Positions 45,954 to 55,768 of a DNA stretch of 64,000 nt are shown one piece after another (position 1 is the first letter of the stretch; each line of letters opens with the position of its first letter). Source of the DNA: Desmodesmus armatus (taxonomy: Eukaryota; Chlorophyta; Chlorophyceae; Sphaeropleales; Scenedesmaceae); assembly GCA_007449985.2 (NCBI GenBank), contig VIIQ02000031.1, forward strand, positions 124,001 to 188,000, given 5' to 3'. A program made the translations under genes and the position numbers. The notes under the pieces are model-generated. The model was not told the origin of the DNA. It was given only the letters and a program-made list of their open reading frames with translations, and did not search any database.

Positions 45954-47831
45954 GGCCCTACCCAGTAAGCAACACCAGCTCAACACGATGGTTCCTGCTC
46001 AAGGGTACTGACAAACGCGCTGCAGCGCTGCCAAGGGAGATCAAAGCATGCCCTCAATAGTCCCATAATAATGCCATTTAACTAAAGGCCATCAGCCAGC
46101 CCCAACGCTCAAAAACGACAAAATCGCCTCTTGCCAAACGCTGGCAGCCCAGAGGGCGACAAGGAACCCCAAGAAGGGGTATAGGGAAGCTAACAGGTCC
46201 CCTTGTCTACTTGTTTGATCCGGTCGGTCTGAAAGTGAAGTGGTCAGACAATGTGGAGGGTGGCCAGGGCAAGGGGACAAGAGCGCTGGATCGCACACAA
46301 AACAAATCCATGCATCTTCTGCAATTTCGATTGCCTGGTTTGGAGGGGCCTGTCCAAACCCAGGGCCTCGCTGAAACCTAGGTTGGACTGGTTCAGCCAT
46401 GGACGCCGTTTTGAACAGCATTTTTGTCCCAAGTCATGAAACCCCAACTTAATGTGACGGCCTGGTATGCCAGGCTGCTTGACTCACAGCTGCTGACTGG
46501 AGCGTACCAGGTATGGCAGGAGTGTTGGGTGCTTGGGGGCCACTGTAGTCCTATAATGAGGCTGGCCAATGCCAACCTGTACCAGAGAACCCAACATGAA
46601 GACTGAAGGGGGCAGAACCCCTCCCGCCAACCCCACCCATCATGGCATGAGCATGGAGCCCTTGCCCTTGGGTGAAAACTCAAGTTGGCCCAAGCTGGCC
46701 CAAGCTGCCAAATGCCCCTCTTTTCCCCACCCCAGCTGCCATCAGACTGGACCCCCTGCAAGTTGCTGGTAGGTGAAATGAAAAGGCCGAGTTGCTCAAG
46801 CCTTCAAGGCAAACGGGCTGTCTGGGCTCCACCCGTGGCACTGCCATGTGCTGCTTCGCCGCAGATCCTGTTGCTGAGGCTGCCTAAAAATATATGTATT
46901 CATGATGAGTTTGGATGTGTGGAGCTTCACCTTGCTTGCACATGATTGTCGCACTGCGTTGCACCTTAGCCCCTGACTCAGATCGCCACAGATGAGTGTT
47001 AACAACGTTGTCAGTATGCCCTCACACAGGCGCACAAGTCTTGCAAGTACGCTGCCCCCCCCCCCCCCCCGCCCCCACACAAGTCCCTGCGCACACTTAC
47101 TGCTGTTACATGGCAGCCCCAGGCTGTTACTGAGCCTCAGTTACATCAGAATGAGTACAGTCAATCCAATTCTGGAAGTGTCAGGGCACACCAAGCGCTG
47201 CGCACAGACTGGAAAGGCACACAGGGGACAGCCCATCAAAGTGTGACGTCATCGCGACACCATACCACCACATGCGCATACTGATTCCATGCCACTGCCA
47301 GTTTGTTGCCAACACACTCGGCCCTGAGCGTTTGTGCCGTGTAGAGTGAGGTGTTCATGTTGCGGACAGCCCCAAGCACCCAAGCAGACAGTTGCAGGGG
47401 CCGTTTATGTTCAATAACTCGCGATCGTTGCTGAAGACCAGCCCAGCTGCATCAATGCAGTTAGCTGCACAATCCACAATCCACAATCCACAGCACATCA
47501 TGATGCCCCACACATGGCGGGTAGCCATGGCCATTTTGATGGCAATCAAAACAGACAGCACATGTACATGATGCCATACATGCACCAAGTAGTCAACCCA
47601 TCACACGCTGTATGGATTGGCACTGCCCCGATGTACATTATGCATTGTCAGGCGACTTAGTGCAGGCATGAATAACAAGTGTTGCCTCTGCCACGGAAGC
47701 ACTGCTGCCTGGACGTGTACTGCTTACTGTTATCGAGCTGTTTCAGCCGCGAAAAAACACTCATAACATTCAAGTTCATACAACCCTTGTCACGCGTCAG
47801 CATATGCCGAACAGCAGCTGGCCTCCCGCGC
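45954..47831. other. Stretch between WNK-like and small secreted protein genes
   Basis: About 45954-46100 should hold the WNK-like promoter. 46080-46960 differs in texture from its surroundings, with many GG/CC blocks and short direct repeats such as TTGGCCCAAGCTGGCCCAAG, and may be an old element, but no coding domain is visible. A long C run lies at 47054-47070 and a (CACAATC)3 microsatellite at about 47470-47490. 47000-47830 is A/C-rich, fitting the 3' UTR of the next minus-strand gene. Confidence 0.45.
47141..47145 (-). terminator. Possible poly(A) signal of the small secreted protein gene
   Basis: TGTAA on the minus strand, about 690 bases after the stop at 47832. A second copy follows at 47106-47110. 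Confidence 0.4.
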
Positions 47832-48927
47832 TCATACTCCCCTCAACACCAGCAGCCTGCGCCCCCTAGCTGCCCCTGGTGATGCGGCTGTTGCCTCTGC
47901 TGCTGCCTCATGGTCTTCAATGGCAGCCTCCATATCTTCCTGCTGGGAGGTCAAGCCCCCATCAGTGAAGTCTATGCCCTTGCCATGTGCGAGGGTGGGG
48001 TGCAACCAGCTTTGACCAGACAGCAGCCTTCGGGGAACGCCTTTGGATGCATTATCTTCAGCTGCTGCCACGTGGCTGGCAATGGCATCAGCAGTATCAG
48101 CCTCCTGCGCGCGGCAAGGATGGCGCAACGGTGTCACGTCAGCCGGAGTTCAACAGCGATCAGTTGCTAGCTGGTATGTGCTACCTCAAGATGCAGCAGT
48201 GGCAGGAAAAGTGAAGGCCGTGCCAGTCAAGTGCATGCACTGCGTGCTGGCTGTCAGCTGATGCGCAGCATGGCCTGCCAGGGCCAAGCCACAGCATGAC
48301 CAACACCAAGCTGCCACCTGCCAATGTGACTGATAGTAGTTTTGAGTGAGGGCTGGTCCTGAGCAGGGCTGGTCCTACGAGCAGTACCGCTTGCCTGTCT
48401 CATGTCCTCCCAGCCGAGCTTGTTGCCTGTCACAACGGCCGGTTGAGCCCAATCTGTTGTGTGGGGTCCCTTCAGAGAGCGGGAGGCCTGTTGCAGAACA
48501 ACATGGAAGCGGGGAGGATGTCGCATGATGTGCACATGGGTGTGCAGGTTGTGCCAGTACAGGCACATTCCGCAGCGCCGCAATCATCAAGACACAGTAG
48601 TATGGTGTAGCTGTCAGCTTCAATGCTGTCGTTGCTGTGCTGCTTGCGACAACGTGCGTGGGACACGTGTACGATGCACTACATGCTGTGCACTTTGCTG
48701 TGGCAGGTGGTGCTGGGTGGGAGTTTGCATGTCAACTTGCGCATACAACACTGACATAGTAGAAGCTCCATAGTTGCTCCATCACGATCACTGGTCAACA
48801 CGTCAGCAGCTGCCATCCCACCTTCAGGGTGTCTGTTGGTCCAGACGGGCCTTGCAGCCTGGCCACGGCAGGGGAAGAAGGTAGCCACCAGGAAGAAAAG
48901 AGCGACTAAGCGAGCGAAATTGGACAT
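47832..48927 (-). CDS. Small secreted protein of unknown function
   Basis: The start at 48927 gives a strong signal peptide (MSNFARLVALFFLVATFFPC) followed by GQAARPVWTNRHPEGG. The last exon (47832-48104) codes for an acidic, Ala-rich helix-prone segment (EADTADAIASHVAAAEDNAS, SQQEDMEAAIEDHEAAAEA) ending RRLLVLRGV. A likely middle exon is 48395-48487 (ASRSLKGPHTTDW, GNKLGWEDMRQ), which keeps phase with the last exon through a GC donor. The end of exon 1 is undecided: GAAG|GTGGGA near 48823 has the best donor shape but the wrong phase. Mature length would be about 150 residues with no cysteine framework. I do not recognise it. Confidence 0.6.
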
Positions 48928-49742
48928 GATGATATTCGTTTCTAACTTGTGTCAGCGTTTGGCAGATTGCTGAGTGAGTACCTGTCTGTCAAGTGCAGCG
49001 TTGGAGCGAACTCCGTTTGTCGTCCAACCGGCAGCGAGGATGCAGGGTCAAATGCAAGGTGGTTCTTATGAGGCCTTGCCAAACTCTACTATGGGACTCC
49101 AAACCAGTGACCAGTCTTCCTGGAACCTCCTGCATCCCTCTTCTTGGTCTGCGGTCACACTTCGTGCTACAGCCAGCAGTGGAACCGCTGCGCTGATCAC
49201 AAGTACAAATGCTAACCACTCATACATCAAATCAAGTTCAGACTTTTTTCACCATCAGACGACTGAGGCCATGGGTCGCGCCCAAGGGCCGACCAAAAGC
49301 AGGCAGGCACCACTGCAACTGCTCCCTCAGTTGCAATGGTGTCTGCCCACAGGCAAGGCAACCAGTTCGCACCACTCTCAACATCATGAAAATAACAGCA
49401 GACCATCAGCAGACACTGATCCACACCAGATGAAGCAAGCCTTGAAGGTCGTGCCGCAACCGTCACAAGCCCACCAGCATGTGTGCCCACTGTGTGTGTG
49501 CCATGTGGCCCCTACTCCTTATGCTCTTGCAAAAGCTGCGGTTTTCAAGGTTGCGGCACAAAATGTTCCACGCACATCTGGAAACTTTGATACATCTCCC
49601 CCCTTGCCAAATTGGGTACCAAAGGTTGCAACCCCTCACCCAACCCTGCCCCCTCCCAGGGCATTCAAAGGCTTCGTTGCGTCTGCATCTGCGTTGTGCT
49701 TGGCTGCACAGTTGCTTGGAACCACAGCCATGTATGTAGCTT
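48928..49742 (-). other. Region between the small secreted protein start and the USP stop
   Basis: A/C-rich on the plus strand up to the USP stop, as expected for the 3' UTR of the USP gene. The left end should hold the promoter of the gene starting at 48927. No gene was found. Confidence 0.5.
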
Positions 49743-52560
49743 CTACAATGCTGCTCGTGATGCTGATGCCACCAGCATGCCCGTCGCTTCTGCTGCTCCA
49801 CCCTCATGCTTCTGGTTGTACAGCAGCACGCTGGTGCGCGCTGCCTGCAGCATGTCAATAAGAGAGTCCGGCAGCTGCTTGCAGTTGGGCGCTTGCACGG
49901 CCAGGATGTCAATTGCGTCAGCCTCCACGGCCTGTCAAGCACAGCAGAGCAGCATTGGTGACCAGTGTGATCTCCCTTGTCAACGGCCCATAAGGATGTG
50001 CTGGACCACAAAAAGTCTTTGCTTGCATGGCAGCGAGATACCAATTGTTGCTATACAGTCACTGTAAGGCCTCATGCTCAGGCCAACAGAGACACTCCCA
50101 TGCACCTGCAATGCCGGTGCTTCACATGAGACACCCGGCATGTCTCACAAGAATGCCCCCCTAGTCCGAACGCGCACACCTGTGGCAGTGCTGTAGCTCC
50201 TGCGTCTTTGAACACCCGCTGCGCTGTGTAGAAGTCATTGGTGCCTGCCTGCACGCTGAAGTTGGTCAGCATCCGTGTGGCTGTCTCCTTCACCTGCACG
50301 CAAACAGCACAGGATGGCACGTCAGCACAAAATGCAGTCTGCAGTAACAAGGGGGGGGGGGGCACTAGTCCCCTTGTACTGTTGACAGCAGCAAAAATGC
50401 AGTCTGCAGTAAGAAGGGGGCAGACTAGTCCCCCACTGGGCCAGTACTACTGTTGACGAATCATGCAGGCTGTGCTGTGCACAAGGACACCCTGCACTTG
50501 CTGTGCTGCTTTCACACTGCAAAATGCAGATCCTGCCTGCAGTATACCAAGCGCCTTTTGCTCAGGCGCTGCCAATGGCAACTGCCACACGATGCAAACC
50601 TTGCCTGATCACAGACGTTACTGAGTGACTTACGTTGCCTGTGCCTTGGTCGTGTGCCTTGGTGACCGCAAGGAAGATGGAGTCCTTCTCAGCATCCATC
50701 TGGTCCATCAGCCACGTCAGCATGTGCCTGCTGGTGCTGCAGCACTCCACCATCACCTTCAGCCCTGCGCCAGCATCAGCCCAACACAGCACAGACAGGC
50801 AGGTGTCACCAGCTTAGCGCAATGGGCACCAATAGAAACCTACATCAGGCCGTCTGACTGAGTGGACGGTCCACTGGCAATGCTGCTACGGCTACTACTT
50901 GGGTGGGTGAGGGTCACACTGTGACCCAGCCTTGCAGAGCAAACTGAGGCCTCAAAGCCACTGCAGGAGATGCTTGTGGGGCTGGAGCATCATGTTGTAG
51001 CTGCACTGTGCCTCTGCAGAGGAACCATGACTCACCCAGTGCCGCGCTGGTTGCTCTTATGTAAGGTCCCTTGCTGTTGGCCTTCACCACCAGCACAGGG
51101 CAGCACCGCACCGTCTTCACCACTCGCAACGCAAAAGAGCCAGATGCCGGCAAGGGGTCCCCTCGCGTGCCTGCGCAGGCAGTCATGCACAGCAACAAAC
51201 ACGTCGTGTCCGTCAGTCATTGTGCTGGCAACTGCCTGGAATGAGCTGTGCTCTCCTGCAAGTGCCGAGTGTAGGCAGCAGCTGCATGGATGATGTCTGC
51301 TGATCTGCCTGTGCTGGGGTCCAACAGCAGCTGCAATGCCTCCTGCAGCAGCTGCACACTGCAGGACTGCAAGTTTATGTCAGCGCACTGACATTGCTTG
51401 ACATGACATTTTCGGGCAGTAGATTTGTAACATCTGATTCAGGTCTCACGCAGGCACTGCTGCGCCAGCTTATGCATGGCATGGCATGGCATGGCTGCTT
51501 GTGTTCCCAGCACAAAGCGTACTGCTGCACGCCACTGACACCACAACCCTGCCTTGCCTGTGCGCAGGCTGCACTCTTTGCATGATGTCAGCACTCACCA
51601 TCTACACACAAGTTTTGGCTGCCCACAACCAGCAGGTCAGCACCACAGTCCTTGGCATACTGGCTGATCACATCGGCCAACCGCTCATCACCCTTCAGCA
51701 GCACCTGCACAGCAAGATCACATGCATGTGGCTTTGAAGACGGGTGGTGCTTGCCATGCATGGTGCCGGCTGCTCATTCGCTTGGCTGTGCTAGATGGTG
51801 CACGACTAGCATCTGCCTCGAAAGACACGTGCTGGCATGTGCCGCTGTGGCTCCTGCAGGTTGGCAGCTGCTGCGACCATGACATATGTGGCTGTGCAGG
51901 ACGTGTGTGAATGTAGCATGAAGCTGCCCATGTCTGAAGCAGCTGTGACAGCAGCATGGCTGCAGCACTGCAACCTACCACAGGGGTGACAGTGGGTCCC
52001 TGCTGCTGCTGCTCCGGTGGCAGGAAGGGTGCCAACAGCTCGCTGCCATACTGTAAGCTCTCCTCGCCCAGCACCACCGTCACCAGTTGTAGCTCATCCC
52101 TGGGGTGAAACAACATCGACAGGCAAGCTAGTATCAGTACGACAGACAGGCCAACACACTGGCAGGGGCATGAAACGGCAGGTGCAGGGGCACGCAACGG
52201 ATTCTGACACACCATGCATGGTGAGGCCAGCAGGGCCGATGGATTTGCTTACAACGGCAGGGCATGCCTGGAGCTGTTCAGCTGACACACCTGGGCTGCA
52301 GAAGGGCCTTTGAAAGCTTCAGCGCTAGTTTGGACGCATGGTTGTCTGCTATGAGGCACAGCACCCTGGACCCTACAGCAGGGGTGTGACAGACAGCAGC
52401 AAACACGCTGAGCAAAGCATCCCTAGGCGTCACAGGGTGAATCTTTATCACCAGCAGGTTGTCGTGGCCATGAATAACTGTCAGAGCATATCAGACACGA
52501 GACTGCAACAATCTGCACACCTCTTTTCAGCGACCGCCTGAAAGAGCTGCTGGGCTGCAT
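49743..52560 (-). CDS. Tandem universal stress protein (two USP domains)
   Basis: Eight exons join in phase: 52521-52560, 52291-52372, 51979-52099, 51599-51704, 51036-51170, 50634-50764, 50180-50293 and 49743-49931, giving 305 residues. Domain 1 has the first strand RVLCLIADNHASKLALKL, then LQLVTVVLGEES, VISQYAKDCGADLLVVGSQ and a nucleotide-loop region ending GSFALRVVKTVRCCPVLVVK. Its G-x2-G-x9-G(S/T) motif survives only loosely (DGTRGDPLPASGS), so ATP binding is uncertain. Domain 2 starts GLKVMVECCSTSRHMLTWL and continues DSIFLAVTKA, VFKDAGATALPQ and EADAIDILAVQAPNCKQLPD. It lacks a clear nucleotide loop and ends in an unusual tail (NQKHEGGAAEATGML). USPs act in stress responses, commonly as dimers, and a fused pair would form an internal dimer. 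The start fits because exon 1 (MQPSSSFRRSLKRG) leads directly into strand 1. Confidence 0.85.
50331..50458. repeat. Tandem duplication in a USP intron
   Basis: Two copies of about 65 bp share AAAATGCAGTCTGCAGTAA, then a G run, ACTAGTCCCC and TACTGTTGAC. They lie in the intron between exons 6 and 7. Confidence 0.8.
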
Positions 52561-52801
52561 GGTCCCTCCTGCCTGTGATGATTAAATGCTGTCAGTTTCA
52601 TTCACCAAGCATACAGGTAAGCAAGAAGACCTAGCATGGGCAATTGGTTGAAGTTGTGCATGACTGTCATTGACTAATTGACAGAGCAGTCAAACTACTC
52701 AGGATTGACCACCGCAAAAGTTGCGATGCGGTCCGCGGCCTCACGTTCATTATCTTGGACCTTGCCTAAGTCGTTGAGTGCTACTACAGTTTGCTGCAGT
52801 C
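52561..52801. promoter_or_regulatory. Compact bidirectional promoter (USP / FKBP)
   Basis: Only 241 bases separate the start codons of two divergent genes, the shortest intergenic gap in the window. It must hold both core promoters and 5' UTRs. An AT-richer patch (TGATTAAATGCTG) lies near 52578. Confidence 0.6.
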
Positions 52802-55237
52802 ATGTCGAGGCCATTCACGTCCAGCAGATCGTGTGTCTCTCGCAAGTTTGCCTCTACCCAGCAGACCCTGTCGCATTTGCCCCTACATATATGCTGCTCG
52901 TCTCAGCAACGTACACCAGGCACCCTAAGCAGCAGCAGTAGATTCAGTAGAAGAGAGCTGCTGGGCCTCACAACAGCAGTGACCACCCTGCCACTATTGC
53001 TGCCATACAAAGCAGAGGCCGGGTGCGTGGGGGTGTGACATGGCTACAGTAGAAAAGTTTGTCGCAAGCACAACTGTCCTGTCCACATCAGCAGAAGCAG
53101 AACTAAAGATGCCCTTTCTCTGACAGGTTCAAGAAAGAATTGAAGAAGCGGAAGATTCCTTTGGAAGACTACACAGTGTCAGGTAGGCTTGAAAGGCAGC
53201 AGCAGCATGTGGAACAGATGTGCCAGCTTGGGTTGCCTGCAAGTATGCATGCACCATCCCACTTTTGACTTGTCAACGTCGCAACCCCCACAAGCTTGCT
53301 GCTGTTGGTGCAGAGTTTGATGGCTTGCGATTCTATGACAAAGAGGAGGGGCGAGGCAAGGAAATCAAGGCGGGGGACAATGTGCTGGTGAGTCCCTCCC
53401 CTCCCCCAAAAAAACACCCCCCCACACACACACACGCACCTTGCTGCCAAGCCAACACGTTTTGGTGGCCACAGTCGACAGACATCGTCGGCGCACTGTG
53501 GCCAGGCGGCTAAAACCAATCTTGCAATTGAGCTTATCTGAACTTGGTACGAACCATTGTGCCGAAATGTTGCCAAGCCTCTTACAGTCTCCCGACTCAA
53601 CAGCTGTGCAAATCAGCATGGCAGGGTGACTGTGGGTCAAACTGCCACCTCTCTGACCAGAAAATGTTTGTTTGTGGGTGCCACTGTTGTATGTGTGCAG
53701 GTGCACTTTGACTGCAGATTCCGTGGCATTGATGCTGTGTCCAGCAGATATGCACGGACGCTTGGGGGCAACAGGACTATTGCAGAGGTATGCACTGGGG
53801 CCCCTCACACTCACAGCATGGGGTTCGTGCTCCTTCCGGTATACCACCTTCAGCAAGCGTCACCACCGCCACCAGCAGCAGCAGCAGCAGCAGCACTACT
53901 GCAGTTCTTCAGCAGCAGCATCACTTCATGCAGCTTAGCAGTGTCCGCCATTCCTCCCTGCAGCAGACCATCCCATCCTCCGCATCCCTCAACCCCAGCA
54001 GCTGGGCCACAGCTGACAGGACCCAATGGCACCACCGCTGTCCTGCCAGCAACAGCAGCACAGCAGCAGTAGTGGGAGTAGTACTATCGGCATGCTCCTG
54101 GTGCCATCACCATCACTTGACGCTGTCGCTGCTCAACCTCCGCCTTTTTGGGGCCAGGCTGGGGCACCTTGGTTGCAATGGAGGGCGAAATTTAATACTG
54201 GCGCTGCAAAGTCTGACATATTGCTGTCTTGTTTCGTCCCCGGCTTGTCCTGTTGTGCCACTCGTTTGCTTGCCTGCCCTTCCGCCTGCCCATGCAACCG
54301 CTGACAGCCGCTGGAGTTCACAGCTGGTGAGGCTGTCAACATGTATGTGAAGAAGGCGAATGACACAGCAGGTGGCTTGTTTGCAGGCGGCTCGGGGCCC
54401 AAGCCGCCTCCGGCTATCTCCACTGCAGTGATCGGCATGAAGCCAGGGGGGCGGGTGAGTAGGGGCAGGTGCAGTGGCAGGCACATGCTGGTGTGTTGGG
54501 TAGATGCCGGTGTGTCTGCCTAGTACTAGGCAGACTAGTGTGGCACACCAGTGTAGCACACCAGCTCACACTGGTGTGGCCAACCAGCCCTGAAGCTTTT
54601 CTCGCTGCTACCGTAGCATGGCAAGTCTGCCAGCAGCAGTGGTCAGGGTCCAGCTGGGGCTGGGCAGCTGGTGGTGAGTTTAGATGAGCTAGAGGGGCAA
54701 CAAGAAGACGTTTGAGCAGCAGTGGTCAGGGTCCAGCTGGGGCTGAGGCAGCCGTTGGATTGAGGTGTGATGATAAGATAGAGGGGCAACAAGAGGGAGA
54801 GGTCTCAGCTGCTGCCGGCAGCGCTAGCGGTGCGGATGGTAGCAGCCTTGAGGCCGCACAGGCAAGGACCCCAGGTCAATATGCTGGACCTAAAAAAATG
54901 CTGGACCTCTGGTCAAGACAATGTATGTGGAGGGCTAAAGTTGTTGAGGTTATGGCTGCTGACTGAATGGACCTACTGTGTTGGTTGAGCTCACGGCCAG
55001 TCCGAAGGACAGTCGGTAACACCCAGTGTGTTATGCAGCTGCCACTTGCTGACTGCTGTGATCGCTGCTGCCTGTATGTATCATTGCCCTTGTGTATGTT
55101 GACAGCGCATTGTGTATGTTGACAATCCGGACCTGGGCTACGTGAAGGGCAACCAGGAAATACCAGCAGGTGCTGCTTTTGAGCTGGAAGTGGAGGTGCT
55201 GTCAGCAGTTGCAGCAGTGCCAGCCAAGAGCAGCTGA
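52802..55237 (+). CDS. Thylakoid-lumen FKBP-type immunophilin with Tat signal
   Basis: Six exons join in phase: 52802-53022, 53127-53182, 53314-53387, 53701-53787, 54308-54454 and 55106-55237, giving 238 residues. The first ~70 residues are a bipartite lumen-targeting peptide: a Ser/Arg-rich stroma part, then SRRELLGLTTAVTTLPLLL with the twin arginines of the Tat pathway, ending at about AEA. The FKBP fold follows: GLRFYDKEEGRG, AGDNVLVHFDCRFRGI, SSRYARTLGGNRTI, an insert (NMYVKKANDTAGGLFAGG), KPPPAISTAVIGMKPGGRR, VYVDNPDLGYVKGNQEIP and FELEVEVLS. LGGNRTI and KPPPA are typical of plant lumenal FKBP16-type proteins. Most active-site aromatics of human FKBP12 are replaced, as in that group, so a chaperone or assembly role in photosynthetic complexes is more likely than strong prolyl isomerase activity. 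Confidence 0.9.
54514..54535. repeat. Perfect 22-bp palindrome in an FKBP intron
   Basis: GTCTGCCTAG followed by TACTAGGCAGAC is its own reverse complement. Immediately after it, CACACCAGTGT and ACACTGGTGTG form a second inverted pair (about 54544-54580). Confidence 0.9.
54633..54800. repeat. 82-bp tandem duplication in the same FKBP intron
   Basis: GCAGCAGTGGTCAGGGTCCA and AGAGGGGCAACAAGA each occur twice, 82 bases apart. The second copy has diverged slightly. Confidence 0.85.
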
Positions 55238-55768
55238 TGCAGCCCTTTTGCCTGAAGATGTTGTGTGGAACAACTGTGGCTGGCTGCATGTGTACAGAAT
55301 ACGTGCATGTGTACATAATGCGTTTGTTAAGTTTGAACGGGACCTGGGCTCGCCCTCATCATGGTTGTAGCAAACTTTGTCATGGCAATGGCATGCTACA
55401 GCCTCGACGAGCTTGCACTGTGCACTGCTTCAAGCACTCTTAATGTATAAACGCCTTTCAAATGCATGTTTTGTGACCAGTGTGACACGATCCTCGCGAC
55501 AGTCGAAGCTGTACTGAGAGCACAGTACCGATACTTGCGTGTGCAGATGAGTGCGTAGCAAGCACTTTCAGCACTTTCTTACCAACAATCTTCAAAACTC
55601 GGACACACACTAGGACGCCTGGGAGGTGGCCTTGCTGTGCTGGCCCCTTGAGGGCTGGCTTGCAGCATGGGCACAGCATGGAGGGATGTGCTGCACTCAA
55701 CGAATAGCTGTTTGCTATCGAAACATAGAAAGCTGCTGTGGGCTCTGTTGCTGCTGTGGGGATGCCAG
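55238..55768. other. Gap between FKBP and M11 protease genes
   Basis: It holds the FKBP 3' UTR and should contain the promoter and missing first exon(s) of the protease gene, including its signal peptide. I could not identify that exon with confidence. Confidence 0.4.

Noticed and set aside
48974..49861. Plus-strand open frame of 295 codons
   Set aside because: It runs antisense to the USP 3' region and last exon. The A/C-rich strand is poor in stops, and no domain or splice logic supports it.
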